This document shows, one piece after another, positions 1 to 8,004 of a DNA stretch of 64,000 bases (its first letter is position 1; each line of letters begins with the position of its first letter). The stretch comes from Clostridia bacterium (GTDB lineage: Bacteria > Bacillota > Clostridia > Christensenellales > Aristaeellaceae). The stretch lies in assembly GCA_017512805.1 (NCBI GenBank), contig JAFWES010000082.1:1-64000 (forward strand), in the 5' to 3' direction. Both the position numbers and the translations under genes were made by a program. Below the pieces are notes generated by a model. That model worked only from the letters and a program-made list of their open reading frames with translations. It had not been told where the DNA came from and did not search any database.

Positions 1-72
1 GTCAATGATGTCCCTGTAGTGCTTTGTAATATCGTTCTGAATATCAATCACGACAAGTGCTTTTCTTTTCAT
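1..72 (-). CDS. Isochorismatase-family cysteine hydrolase, N-terminal fragment
   Basis: The 24 visible codons read MKRKALVVIDIQNDITKHYR and onward, and the gene continues past the left edge. The hydrophobic strand ending in VIDIQND is the hallmark start of isochorismatase-like hydrolases, where that Asp belongs to the catalytic triad. A purine-rich site (AGAGGTCAGAAGAA) precedes the ATG at 72. The substrate cannot be told from this fragment; nicotinamidases and amidases share the motif. It lies downstream of, and on the same strand as, the acetyltransferase fusion gene, so it may be the last gene of that unit. Confidence 0.7.
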   Translation of the reverse strand, partial: MKRKALVVIDIQNDITKHYRDIID

Positions 73-144
73 TTCTTCTGACCTCTACTTGCAATTCTCT
101 TTCCTCCGTATTGGCATTTGAATCCTCTCGTTATACGCCGATGC

Positions 145-1068
145 CTATGGTTTTTGCTTTAATACGCGTTCTATCGGCACCCAGCCGATGTATCTTGGGC
201 GATCGCCAGAAAGCGCCGTCATGGCTTCGATTTCCCGGTAATCGTCGATCCGCACCGTATCCCAGGCATGGAGGATCCTGCCTTCCCCGAGGCTGATGCC
301 GCAGTGTCCCCAGTTGATCGGACCGTCCGGGCCTAGGCAGATGCAATCATAGAAGACAAACGCGCCTCGCTCTGGTATGCCCTGGAGCATTCCGTCAGCA
401 TAGAGCAAAGCGGACTCCTTGGCGGAATCCCCGCCGAAGATCTCAATGCCGTTGCTCTTTTCAAGTGCATCCTCAATGAACGAAAGGCACCAACTGGTGT
501 ATTCCCGGCTGCCGAGTTTATCTACAGCCCAGCTGATCATGTTTCCTGTGAGTTCGTTCAGCCATTCTTCTCTGGTTATCACGGATACATGCGTTTTCTC
601 GTTGATTTCATCCGGATATTCGCAGGCAAAGCGCATCCCGATGGATTCCGCCGTCCGGAAAGAAGGCTCATTTGTGTATTTGCAGTAGGAGTACAAGGCT
701 GGATAATCCGTATTCCGAAACGCCCAGTTGCGCGCGGCCCTGGCAGCCTCTTTGGCATAGCCTTTCCGCTGGCAGTCGCGGCGGATATGGAAGCCGATTT
801 CGGGGAGCATTTCTCCGTTGATGTTTTGCAGCGTCAACCCGCAGTCGCCGATCATCTCGCCGGTATCCTTCAGGCAGACGGCCCAGAGACCGAAACCGTC
901 CTTCCGGTATCGGTTCATGTTTCGTTCGATCCAGTCCCTGACGTGCTGCCCATCGAAAGTATAAGGATAATGCCTCATCGCTTCAGCGTCGCCGAGCACC
1001 AGAGACAGCGCCTGAAAATCATCGGGCTTCATTTCCCGGAGCTGCAGCCTTTGTGTTTCCATAATCAC
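145..1068 (-). CDS. GNAT acetyltransferase fused to an NlpC/P60-like domain
   Basis: 307 residues. Residues 1-170 are a RimJ/RimL-type GNAT domain: it opens METQRLQLREMKPDD, has the acetyl-CoA loop region RRDCQRKGYAKEAARAARNWAF, and ends with a V-x-x-ITREEW strand. Residues 175-307 look like an NlpC/P60-type papain-fold domain, with a Cys in SWCLSFIEDAL and a His in NWGHCGISLGEGRILHAWD. GNAT enzymes acetylate small molecules or protein N-termini; NlpC/P60 enzymes cleave peptidoglycan peptides or related amides. I see no signal peptide, so the protein should be cytoplasmic. The start is GTG at 1068, or ATG at 1062; an AAGGGATG site lies upstream. The combined function is unknown to me. Confidence 0.75.
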   Translation of the reverse strand: MIMETQRLQLREMKPDDFQALSLVLGDAEAMRHYPYTFDGQHVRDWIERNMNRYRKDGFGLWAVCLKDTGEMIGDCGLTLQNINGEMLPEIGFHIRRDCQRKGYAKEAARAARNWAFRNTDYPALYSYCKYTNEPSFRTAESIGMRFACEYPDEINEKTHVSVITREEWLNELTGNMISWAVDKLGSREYTSWCLSFIEDALEKSNGIEIFGGDSAKESALLYADGMLQGIPERGAFVFYDCICLGPDGPINWGHCGISLGEGRILHAWDTVRIDDYREIEAMTALSGDRPRYIGWVPIERVLKQKP

Positions 1069-1074
1069 GCTTCG

Positions 1075-1290
1075 TCATCCCTTTCTCACCGCCAGGCAGT
1101 AACCAACGCCCGCTGGGGCGGTCATGTCGCTGTCCTTGAAAAACACCTCGGTCGCCTCGTCCGCATCCATGTGATCCCCGCCCTCTGTCTTCCACTTCTC
1201 CGCAACGGTCCACCATGCGTTGGGGGATATGAATAGCATCGCCAGACCCATGACGCACAAAACGATACCGGCAACAGCTTCCTGTCTCAT
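1075..1290 (-). CDS. Small single-pass membrane protein
   Basis: 71 residues. One transmembrane helix (about residues 6-24, AVAGIVLCVMGLAMLFI) is followed by SPNAWWTVAEKWKTEGG and a short acidic tail. The segment resembles small Firmicute membrane proteins of the DUF6199 type, but the expected second helix is missing, so the family call is weak. The ATG at 1290 is preferred over a GTG nine bases upstream because the GGAG site sits eight bases before the ATG. It ends six bases before the GNAT fusion gene and is probably cotranscribed with it. No function can be assigned. Confidence 0.5.
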   Translation of the reverse strand: MRQEAVAGIVLCVMGLAMLFISPNAWWTVAEKWKTEGGDHMDADEATEVFFKDSDMTAPAGVGYCLAVRKG

Positions 1291-1372
1291 ATCGTTCACT
1301 CCATTATCAGTTCAAATGTCGGTAAGCGGCTCGGTCATAGCCTTTCAAAGCTCCCCACTCTGCCGCTTATTC

Positions 1373-1708
1373 TCACTGTCCCTTGAGTCTTATCATGGCA
1401 TCAGGATTGTTGTTGATGATTGCGCCATGCTTTTCGCAGGTCTCCATCTTTTCGCAGCTTCCGCAGGTCTCTACACCTCTGGCGAGGGCGCATTGGCGGA
1501 TCGGACAGAGCGAGTCACAGTAGGGCGTCTTCACACCGTCAATCCGGCAGCCCGCACAGTTGATCATCTCAGGCGTGATCTCCACGCCGTTCAGTTCAGA
1601 CCACTTCCTGGCAACCATACGGCGCAGCACGTCATCGTGGTCCATCGTCGCAATTCGGGCCTCACAGGTCTCGCAGTCCAGCCCACAGTATGCGATATAC
1701 GCTCTCAC
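1373..1708 (-). CDS. DUF3795-like cysteine-rich protein
   Basis: 111 residues. The protein begins VRAYIAYCGLDCETCEA and carries Cys groups in CAGCRIDG, CDSLCPIRQCA and CGSCEKMETC. This is the pattern of DUF3795 proteins, small cytoplasmic putative metal-binding proteins of unknown role common in anaerobes. The start is the GTG at 1708, six bases after a GGGAGGA site; a TTG further upstream would overlap that site. It is the last gene of the minus-strand series coming from tetR, 14 bases after the P-loop kinase gene. Confidence 0.75.
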   Translation of the reverse strand: MRAYIAYCGLDCETCEARIATMDHDDVLRRMVARKWSELNGVEITPEMINCAGCRIDGVKTPYCDSLCPIRQCALARGVETCGSCEKMETCEKHGAIINNNPDAMIRLKGQ

Positions 1709-1722
1709 AGGTATTCCTCCCA

Positions 1723-2175
1723 TCAATCCTCATCGGTATTGTTGTCAATTCTCCTCAACTGCTCGCACAGCGCAGCCGCATCACCGGCCACTCCGTCGTA
1801 TCGGTAATCATAGAATCCTTTGTCGAACAGCCCGTGTTTGCTTTCAAGCATACGTTCGACCGGCGCGGGCAAAAAACCACACATCCTGGCTCTGAACCGC
1901 GCCTTGATCGTATCCAGATCCGCGCTGACCAGGATTCGTACCGCGCCATCCGGCAACAGGTCAAGCTGATCCGGTTCCGAAATCACATAGAGGATATTGC
2001 CGCCGCTGACAGCGCCTGTCAGCTTCTTTCGGAACAGCTGTCTGGCTTCCGCTTCGGACTTCGCCATCCTCAGATAGTCCCTGCCGTTGACGACTTCCGC
2101 CCCGATCACGTCCCTGATGTGGGCCGCCAGCGTGGATTTTCCACTGCAGTTCTCTCCAATAAGTCCAATTACCAT
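1723..2175 (-). CDS. P-loop kinase-like nucleotide-binding protein
   Basis: 150 residues. It begins MVIGLIGENCSGKSTLAAHI, a Walker A loop of the shikimate/adenylate kinase type, followed by a conserved GAEVVNGRDYLRMAK segment. A VRILVSADLDTIKARFRAR strand and helix supplies the arginine-rich lid. The likely role is phosphorylation of a small metabolite, but the substrate cannot be inferred. The ATG at 2175 lies five bases past the pfkB-like stop, so the two are translationally close and probably cotranscribed. Longer reading upstream of this ATG is out of family and overlaps the pfkB-like gene. Confidence 0.7.
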   Translation of the reverse strand: MVIGLIGENCSGKSTLAAHIRDVIGAEVVNGRDYLRMAKSEAEARQLFRKKLTGAVSGGNILYVISEPDQLDLLPDGAVRILVSADLDTIKARFRARMCGFLPAPVERMLESKHGLFDKGFYDYRYDGVAGDAAALCEQLRRIDNNTDED

Positions 2176-2180
2176 TTCAA

Positions 2181-3092
2181 TTATTCTTTCTGCATGTCGA
2201 TGAGTGCCCGCACTTCCTCCAGTTTCGGTGGATGCAGCGGCAGAGGGAAGCGGGAGATGGCCATTGCGGAGCAGGCGCTGGCGAAGCGCACCAGAGCGTC
2301 GTCGGCCATCCCATGCAATAGGCCGTACACGCACCCGGCCTTGAAGGTATCGCCTGCGCCTAGGGCGCTCCTGACCTCGACGTCAAAGGGTTTCATCCGG
2401 TGGAGGGCTGCGCCCTTCCGCCCGTACAGCATATCGCCGCCTCCCTGGGTGAGGATGGTCAGGCCCTCTGCCGTTTCCATCATCCGCTCCATGACGGCTT
2501 CCGGTTTTATGTCCGCGTAATACTGGCCTGTGCATTCCTTGGATACCACATTCACTGCGGCATGCTGATGCAAAGGAGAATCATGGGGACTGTCGATGGT
2601 CACATAGGGAATTCCGTGCTTGCGGCAAATCTCCATGGCATGCAGCGATTCCTTGCCAAAAAAAGGATCGATGGCCACGGCTTTGCAACCCACAATGTCC
2701 TTCTCCTGCGGGATGCTCCACCATCGTTTGCCGGAGGAAAACAAAGTTTGGAATCGGCCCATGGGGGAGCGTACCAGCCCGGCGATCACCACATAATCCA
2801 TCACGCCGGGATCGTCCTTCCAAATGTGCAGCGGGGATAAATCCACCTTCCTGTCCCGGTAAAACGCCTGCAGCATAGGCGCGACTTCGGTGCCGATCCA
2901 GGTGCCGTCCATTCGGACGGATACGCCCAGCGAATCCAGCACCGTCGCCGCCGTGCCCGTCTCCCCGCCGGGGAGAAAGTATTGCGCTCTGATCTCCGCA
3001 TACTCGTCCGGCTGCAAAAAGTCGCTCTTCAAAAGAAATGAGTGAGTACCCAATACCTGGCCGAAAAGATATACATCCGGTTTTATATCCAT
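2181..3092 (-). CDS. PfkB-family carbohydrate/nucleoside kinase
   Basis: 303 residues. PfkB (ribokinase) fold. The C-terminal signature SALGAGDTFKAGCVYGLLHG holds the catalytic Asp and the anion hole. A PGGETGTAATVLDSLG segment near residue 50 matches the N-terminal glycine-rich substrate region. It would transfer phosphate from ATP to a sugar or nucleoside hydroxyl; the specificity is unknown. The ATG at 3092 follows a strong AAGGAAGGAGG site; an in-frame ATG eight codons upstream would overlap it. It lies 31 bases downstream of the MATE transporter gene on the same strand. Confidence 0.85.
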   Translation of the reverse strand: MDIKPDVYLFGQVLGTHSFLLKSDFLQPDEYAEIRAQYFLPGGETGTAATVLDSLGVSVRMDGTWIGTEVAPMLQAFYRDRKVDLSPLHIWKDDPGVMDYVVIAGLVRSPMGRFQTLFSSGKRWWSIPQEKDIVGCKAVAIDPFFGKESLHAMEICRKHGIPYVTIDSPHDSPLHQHAAVNVVSKECTGQYYADIKPEAVMERMMETAEGLTILTQGGGDMLYGRKGAALHRMKPFDVEVRSALGAGDTFKAGCVYGLLHGMADDALVRFASACSAMAISRFPLPLHPPKLEEVRALIDMQKE

Positions 3093-3123
3093 TGATGGTT
3101 TCCTCCTTCCTTTCATAGCAGTA

Positions 3124-4500
3124 TCATGCCACCCGTACCGTCAGGTTTTTTACCCACTTCTCCTTTCTCAGCCAAAGGTGAGCAGTGACGATCTTGACAA
3201 AATCCGTCAGCTTTAAGACACCGTACATCAGCACAGGTCCCCAATTCGTCAGATTCGCCAACAGCAGGATGCCAGGAATGACCACAAGCAGTGTCACGCC
3301 GCCATCCACCACTGCCCCCATAACAGTGTCGCCTCCGGCCCGGGCCACTGAAAATTGCACGTTTGTATAAACCCACAGGGGCATATACAGGGAAACCAGC
3401 AGCACCAGATCCCGGCAGATTCCCTGGGCGACCTGGGAAAGGTGGCCAAACACCAGCGGCGTCAGCAGCGTCACCAATCCGCCCATCCCCGTCATGAACA
3501 GGCCGAACACCACAGCGGCAGACAGCATCCAGGTTTTCTGTTTTCGGGCTTCATCCAATTGCCCTTTTCCCAGCGTTTTGCCAATGATGACGGAGGTTGC
3601 CGTGTTGATGCCGCCAAAGGACACGAACAGCAGATTCACGATGGCCCATCCCGCCGACATGCCCGAGACCACGTCAGCACCGCCCCGACCGTTGTATACG
3701 GCGGTGGTGACGGTTTCGGAGATCACCCACAGCACCTCGGAGAACAGCATCAGCCAACCCCGCCGAAGGATATTGCCAAACAGCTTCCAGTCCGTGGGCA
3801 GCTTTTCCCCGCGTTTTCCCAGAAAGGGCTGCGGATTCCGCAGGACATAGAAGATGTAAAGCGCCATTTCAAAAAAACGGGCTATCAGGGTGGCGTAGGC
3901 TGCGCCGCGCACCTCCAGCCTGGGCGCGCCAAGGTTGCCATAGATGAGCACCCAGTTCAGTCCCGTATTCACCAGCGTGCCGATGACAGAGATCACCAGC
4001 GGCGCACGAACCTGGCCAATTTCCCGCATAGAGGTTGCAAGCACCACAGAGATGCAGAAAGGAATACCCATGAAGCCCATGAGCCTCATGTATTCCTCGC
4101 CCGCATCCAGGATGGCTTCCGCTTCGGCGTTTCCAATTACCATCAGACTGAGGATCTGCCGCGGAAAGGCGAAGCAAACCAGCAGGTAAAGAGCGATAAA
4201 GCTCCCGATCAAATAAAACTTGAACCGCAGCGCCTGCCGCATGCCGTCCCTGTTTTTCGCTCCGGAAAACTGGGTCATGTAGATGCCGCCCGCTGCGCAT
4301 ATGGCGTTGGACAGCACCATGAACACAAACAGAATCTGGCCCGCCACGCTCACGCCGGACATCTTCACATCCCCAAGCCCCGCCACCATGAAGTTGTCCA
4401 CCAAGGAGACCAGTGACTGGATCAGCGCTTGTAGCATCACAGGGATGCCGATCATCAATGCCTGCCTGTAAAAAGGCAGACTGCCAAAATATCTTTTCAC
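3124..4500 (-). CDS. MATE-family multidrug/Na+ efflux transporter
   Basis: 458 residues with about 12 hydrophobic segments. The N-terminal helix PVMLQALIQSLVSLVDNFMVAGLGD is typical of MATE transporters, which export cationic drugs or metabolites using Na+ or H+ gradients across the cytoplasmic membrane. The start is GTG at 4500 after GAAGGAGGCGATTTT. It sits directly behind the tetR gene, so export is probably induced when the TetR ligand appears. The tetR reading frame now overlaps this start by four bases only because of a frameshift; see the tetR entry. Confidence 0.92.
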   Translation of the reverse strand: MKRYFGSLPFYRQALMIGIPVMLQALIQSLVSLVDNFMVAGLGDVKMSGVSVAGQILFVFMVLSNAICAAGGIYMTQFSGAKNRDGMRQALRFKFYLIGSFIALYLLVCFAFPRQILSLMVIGNAEAEAILDAGEEYMRLMGFMGIPFCISVVLATSMREIGQVRAPLVISVIGTLVNTGLNWVLIYGNLGAPRLEVRGAAYATLIARFFEMALYIFYVLRNPQPFLGKRGEKLPTDWKLFGNILRRGWLMLFSEVLWVISETVTTAVYNGRGGADVVSGMSAGWAIVNLLFVSFGGINTATSVIIGKTLGKGQLDEARKQKTWMLSAAVVFGLFMTGMGGLVTLLTPLVFGHLSQVAQGICRDLVLLVSLYMPLWVYTNVQFSVARAGGDTVMGAVVDGGVTLLVVIPGILLLANLTNWGPVLMYGVLKLTDFVKIVTAHLWLRKEKWVKNLTVRVA

Positions 4501-5114
4501 AAAATCGCCTCCTTCGGCGAAGTTTCACACACCGTATGTTTTGACAAAATGCCTGCTGAACATTTCCACCGAACGATTGCTTCCTCTGTTTTCTCCGGCT
4601 CCCGGTCGCACAAATGAATAAGGGCAGAAATCGGTGCGGTATAGGCAAAGGCAAGCAACTTAGGATCATCTTTCCGGAGCAGTCCCTTTTCCATCATGCC
4701 TGTGAATATCCGTGTAAACATCTCTGTAAGACCGGTGAGGAAGTGCTTTGTTGCGAGTTCCCGCGCACGTACGTCACGGTACTGCTCAAGTGTCAGGACC
4801 TTGCGCGTCATGATGATCTTCTCATCATGAACGGTGATGTTCACCATACGCATGGTCAGCTGGGTTAACTCATCCAGCGAATCCGGCACAGGTGACAAGT
4901 GCTCTGGCGAACCGAAATGCGCTCCATAATAGGCAATCATCTGATCCAGCAGTGCATTCCAGATTGCTTCCTTGCTCTCAAAATGCTTATAGACACCAGA
5001 CTTCACAAGCCCGAGCGATGCGCTCAGTTCACGGATATTTGTCCCTGTATAGCCGTTTTGCGAAAACATCTCCAGCGCGGCTTCCAGTATCCTTTCTTTA
5101 GTGCCGTTTGCCAT
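4497..5114 (-). CDS. TetR-family repressor, C-terminus frameshifted
   Basis: 205 residues as read. The N-terminal TetR helix-turn-helix is intact (RILEAALEMFSQNGYTGTNI to GVYKHFESKEAIW). The last helix is out of family: it reads VRWKCSAGILSKHTVC. One base missing near 4573-4574 explains this, because the next frame reads SVEMFSRHFVKTYGV and stops at 4525, a normal TetR ending. That ending would leave 24 bases before the MATE start. The ATG at 5114 follows GGAGGTAATT. The protein probably represses its own operon through the perfect palindrome at 5139-5174. Whether the lesion is real or a sequencing error is unknown. Confidence 0.85.
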   Translation of the reverse strand: MANGTKERILEAALEMFSQNGYTGTNIRELSASLGLVKSGVYKHFESKEAIWNALLDQMIAYYGAHFGSPEHLSPVPDSLDELTQLTMRMVNITVHDEKIIMTRKVLTLEQYRDVRARELATKHFLTGLTEMFTRIFTGMMEKGLLRKDDPKLLAFAYTAPISALIHLCDREPEKTEEAIVRWKCSAGILSKHTVCETSPKEAIL

Positions 5115-5138
5115 AATTACCTCCACACATAACATAGT

Positions 5139-5174
5139 GACCTTTCGTTCACCTATTATAGTGAACGAAAGGTC
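5139..5174. promoter_or_regulatory. TetR operator, 14-bp perfect inverted repeat
   Basis: GACCTTTCGTTCAC (5139-5152) is repeated in inverted form as GTGAACGAAAGGTC (5161-5174) across an 8-base spacer that contains the -10 box. It lies 25 bases upstream of the tetR ATG. The position and symmetry fit autoregulation by the adjacent TetR protein. Confidence 0.85.
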
Positions 5175-5184
5175 GCTTGTCAAG
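5155..5184 (-). promoter_or_regulatory. Sigma-A promoter of the tetR operon
   Basis: On the minus strand TTGACA (5184-5179) and TATAAT (5160-5155) are both perfect matches and are 18 bases apart. The operator palindrome occupies the spacer and the start region, so repressor and RNA polymerase should exclude each other. Confidence 0.85.
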
Positions 5185-5311
5185 GTGTTGCGTTATTATT
5201 TACATTCCGTTCTTACAAAAAAGCCTCTGAACCATCACTAGCCCAGAGGCGATACTATTGATGAAGTCTGGCCGGGGATGAAACCATAGCTTTCCAACTT
5301 CCTGTTCAACG

Positions 5312-5398
5312 GACAATGAGAAGATTGACACCACCCTTCATTACGCTATGGTCAAGCAGAACAACGTGAAGATGTCACATAAAAAGTATATCGGCTAA
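5312..5398 (+). pseudogene. Remnant of a tyrosine recombinase C-terminus
   Basis: A 28-codon segment reads DNEKIDTTLHYAMV, then KQNNVKMSHKKYIG, then stop. The TTLHYAMV block looks like the region around the nucleophilic Tyr in phage-type integrases. No open frame continues upstream, so only the tail of the gene survives. The match is from memory of the family and short, so the call is tentative. It marks the edge of an accessory segment next to another gene relic. Confidence 0.45.
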
Positions 5399-5503
5399 TA
5401 CAAAAGCTTTTGTTTCCTTCCTTTTCCCGCAGCATTATGATATGATACAAGCTGTAATGCACGGATTATAAGGTGTACAGGCAATTACAGGAGGGCTGTT
5501 TCG

Positions 5504-5710
5504 ATGGATAAGGCTCTGAAAATACCGGATGACCAGTATCGTCAGTGGATTGCTGATCTCAGCAAGCGTTATCAGAGAAGCCAGATCAAGGCCGCAACTT
5601 CTGTAAACAGTGAAATGCTTGGTTTCTACTGGCCTTTGGGACGGGATAATGAAGACATTTGCTGTCAGAGAGGCAGGTATAAATGGAAAAGGGCCGTATT
5701 GTTTATTTGA
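5504..5710 (+). pseudogene. Truncated YhcG/DUF1016-type nuclease N-terminus
   Basis: About 52 codons match the N-terminal domain of DUF1016 (YhcG, PDDEXK-type) proteins: QYRQWIADLSKRYQRSQIKA then VNSEMLGFYWPLGRDNEDI. Full proteins are about 340 residues and carry a C-terminal nuclease domain, which is missing here. The reading frame leaves the family at about 5660 and ends at 5710 inside the next gene. The start ATG at 5504 keeps an AGGAGGG site, so a 68-residue peptide could still be made, but it would lack the catalytic part. Confidence 0.7.
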
Positions 5711-6192
5711 ATGGAGTGACAAGTGCTGGTAAAACCTCCATTGTTGAAGCGCTGCAGGCACGAAGAGATGTTTTCTTTTATGTCGTGGCTAACGATCTGT
5801 TTCAGGAAATGATCGGTGAAGACTACCTGAAGGAGGATTACTGGAAATACCTTGGTGAAGTCATTATCATGATGTATCATACAGCAAAGCTGTTTTCTGA
5901 TCTGGGTAAAAATGTAATCATTGACAGTATTCTGGTGGAACGGGAAGGCGTTGAACCTCATTATGAGCGAATGAAAGAGATTCTGCGGGACAATCCACTG
6001 GATCTCGTGGAGGTTTACTGCCCATTGGATATATGCAGGCAACGCAATATTGATCGTGGAGACAGATATGAAACACAGTCAGAAGAACAAGCCAAACTGA
6101 TGTCAGCAGGTATTCAATACAGCTTGCGTGTAGATACAAGCAAGCAATCTCCGGATGAGTGTGCCGATGCCATTCTCAATGCCTTTTTTTAA
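5683..6192 (+). CDS. Chloramphenicol phosphotransferase-like kinase
   Basis: 169 residues. It begins MEKGRIVYLNGVTSAGKTSI, a Walker A loop in the form found in the CPT family, followed by DLGKNVIIDSILVE. The stretch LVEVYCPLDICRQRN-x-DRGDR is the CPT-type lid region. Family members phosphorylate small hydroxyl groups such as that of chloramphenicol, but many homologues have no proven substrate, so I do not claim resistance. An AGAGAGGCAGG site precedes the ATG, which lies inside the tail of the YhcG relic. It is AT-richer than the core genes and looks acquired. Confidence 0.8.
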   Translation: MEKGRIVYLNGVTSAGKTSIVEALQARRDVFFYVVANDLFQEMIGEDYLKEDYWKYLGEVIIMMYHTAKLFSDLGKNVIIDSILVEREGVEPHYERMKEILRDNPLDLVEVYCPLDICRQRNIDRGDRYETQSEEQAKLMSAGIQYSLRVDTSKQSPDECADAILNAFF

Positions 6193-6262
6193 AGCATTAT
6201 TTTTTGAGTTAAACGGCCACCGACAAATCGGTATTTGTGCCGGAGGAAAGGAAAAAACCGTT

Positions 6263-6784
6263 ATGTTATGTGCAATTGCCAGGATCGATACGCAGTCGAG
6301 GGAGAAGCTTTCGGCGCTGCAGCAGGCGGCGGAGCGTTTCGGCATTACGGTTCATAAGATATACGGACATATTACCCTTGCAACATATATGGGTGAAGAT
6401 GACCGCGCTTTTATTGCGTCATGTAAAGAAATCCTTTCCGCCTGTACCCCATTCTCTGTTTATTATGAAAAAGTAGAGGTGCTCAGCGCAACATCCATTA
6501 TTGTGGCATCTCCGCGAAAGGAAAACGCGCTCCTTGACATGCATCATGCTATTGCGGCGCAATGGGGGCATTCTTTAGACCATTGGACAAACAATGACCA
6601 TTGGCAGCCGCATACCACTTTGGTATACGATCCGCAAATCGATTTGCAAGTGCTTGCCGAAGCCATGCAAAAGGAATTCATTCCTTTTTTCGCTCATGTG
6701 ACGAGGATCGAGTTTTCACAGGTCACAGCGCATGGGTACGAAATCGTTGATTCTGTTGATTTGCATCTGACAATATACGGGTAA
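6263..6784 (+). CDS. 2H phosphoesterase / 2'-5' RNA ligase-like protein
   Basis: 173 residues. Two HxT motifs are visible, GHITLAT near residue 36 and PHTTLVYD near residue 115, the paired catalytic histidines of the LigT/2H superfamily. These enzymes act on 2',3'-cyclic or 2'-5' linked phosphates in RNA or nucleotides. The ATG at 6263 follows CGGAGGAAAGGAAAAAACCGTT; the longer upstream reading is out of family. It lies 70 bases behind the CPT-like gene in the same AT-richer segment. The substrate is unknown. Confidence 0.8.
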   Translation: MLCAIARIDTQSREKLSALQQAAERFGITVHKIYGHITLATYMGEDDRAFIASCKEILSACTPFSVYYEKVEVLSATSIIVASPRKENALLDMHHAIAAQWGHSLDHWTNNDHWQPHTTLVYDPQIDLQVLAEAMQKEFIPFFAHVTRIEFSQVTAHGYEIVDSVDLHLTIYG

Positions 6785-7045
6785 ATCCACGTTGCTGCAA
6801 ATGCTGGGGTCACTTCATATTATCTAATTAGTTCGGATTCTTAGGAGGGGCTTCCCGGTTTTTGACGTGAACGACTTGCCAGCGGCTCGTTCACTCGTAC
6901 ATCGCTGTTTTGCCCAAAGGTACCGTGTGGTACTATCCCGGTGGGAACCGGGAAACAGAGCGTCCCGGAGACGGCCCTGAATTCCGCGCCGAAAAGGATG
7001 GATGATCCGACGATGGCTGAAAGGCGGAAGGGGCCGGCCGTAAAA
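6785..7045. other. Gene-poor interval, no recognised feature
   Basis: About 260 bases with no convincing reading frame, promoter or RNA. A small hairpin-forming run, CCCGGTGGGAACCGGG, lies near 6934-6949. The segment separates the AT-richer island from the GC-rich secreted-protein gene and may hold decayed sequence that I cannot identify. Confidence 0.4.
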
Positions 7046-7071
7046 GAAAAAAACCTCCCCGGTGGGAGGCT
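7046..7071 (-). terminator. Intrinsic terminator
   Basis: On the minus strand CCTCCC pairs with GGGAGG across a short loop and is followed by a run of seven T. It ends the secreted-protein gene that stops at 7085. Confidence 0.8.
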
Positions 7072-7084
7072 TGAAAGGATGGAA

Positions 7085-7786
7085 TTATTCAGCCTTCTCG
7101 AAGTAGAGACCGACGTCCGTTTCACCCATGTTGATCACGAAGCCCAGCAGCCCGTCCTGCAGCAGTTTCAGATCGAAGGAAATGGACATGTCCCCGATGT
7201 CCAGAGAGAAGTTGTACGCACCGTCGGCGAAGGTCATTTCCAAACCTTCTTCCCCGACCAGCGAGTTCAGATCGCTGCCCTGAAGCGTCAGCTTCCCATC
7301 CTGGAAGGTAAGGGAGGGTACTTCCACCATCTGGCCGCTGGCAATCGCGCTGCCGATATCCACGAGCATGCCCATGGCTCTCATATATTTGCAGGTCCAG
7401 TTGCCGTTAAAGTCCTCCGCGAGGGCATCGGGATTCACTTCTGCCAGTTCGATGACCTGTACCTCTTCCTGATTCCGATAGAAGGTCACGTTCATGCCCT
7501 CGTTGAACAGGGTTCCTTCCACGATCTGGAACATATCGCTCGCGCTTTCGCCGCCGTCCATATAGATCGCGCCGTCTTTCAGCTCCCACGTGCCGTCCCC
7601 CGCTTGTTCCCCGTCAGGGGTGAGCATGAGGTAGGTCCCGTCCTCATTCAGCGTCATGGTGAAGAGGGCACCGAACACGTTTCCGTACCAGTCGCCGGTG
7701 ACCGATTCCACGGCCACCTCGGCCAGGGAGGCGATCCCCGTCATCATCAGCGTAAGCGCCAGCAGGATGGATACCATCTTTTTCAT
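7085..7786 (-). CDS. Secreted protein of unknown function
   Basis: 233 residues. A signal peptide is clear (MKKMVSILLALTLMMTGIASLAE). The mature part holds two similar beta-rich halves: GDWYGNVFGALFTMTLNEDG near residue 31 and FNGNWTCKYM near residue 128, each followed by alternating strands. This resembles lipocalin-like small secreted proteins of Clostridia, but I do not recognise a named family. A GAAAGGAG site lies before the ATG. It is divergent from the hydrolase gene, which has its own promoter. No function can be assigned. Confidence 0.8.
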   Translation of the reverse strand: MKKMVSILLALTLMMTGIASLAEVAVESVTGDWYGNVFGALFTMTLNEDGTYLMLTPDGEQAGDGTWELKDGAIYMDGGESASDMFQIVEGTLFNEGMNVTFYRNQEEVQVIELAEVNPDALAEDFNGNWTCKYMRAMGMLVDIGSAIASGQMVEVPSLTFQDGKLTLQGSDLNSLVGEEGLEMTFADGAYNFSLDIGDMSISFDLKLLQDGLLGFVINMGETDVGLYFEKAE

Positions 7787-7842
7787 GTGTCATTTTCTCC
7801 TTTCGTTTTCCGGTTCCGTATTCAGGATAACCGTCTTTCCCT

Positions 7843-7874
7843 GTTATATTGCCATATCAGCCCCGAATTGTCAA
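7843..7874 (-). promoter_or_regulatory. Possible promoter of the secreted-protein gene
   Basis: On the minus strand TTGACA (7874-7869) is followed 17-20 bases later by CAATATAAC. The -35 is perfect, but the -10 register is uncertain. Confidence 0.45.
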
Positions 7875-7936
7875 TCGGAGCGCAGAGAGGGAATGCCGGC
7901 CGCAAAATCATCGGGTGAGATCCCCCCAAAGGGCGT

Positions 7937-7965
7937 TTGACAGCGCGAATCCGCCGATGTATGAT
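7937..7965 (+). promoter_or_regulatory. Sigma-A promoter of the hydrolase gene
   Basis: TTGACA (7937-7942), a 17-base spacer, then TATGAT (7960-7965). The hydrolase ATG is 40 bases downstream. Confidence 0.8.
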
Positions 7966-8004
7966 GAGACCACCTGATAATCAATCGAAAGGAGAAACAA
8001 AGCT

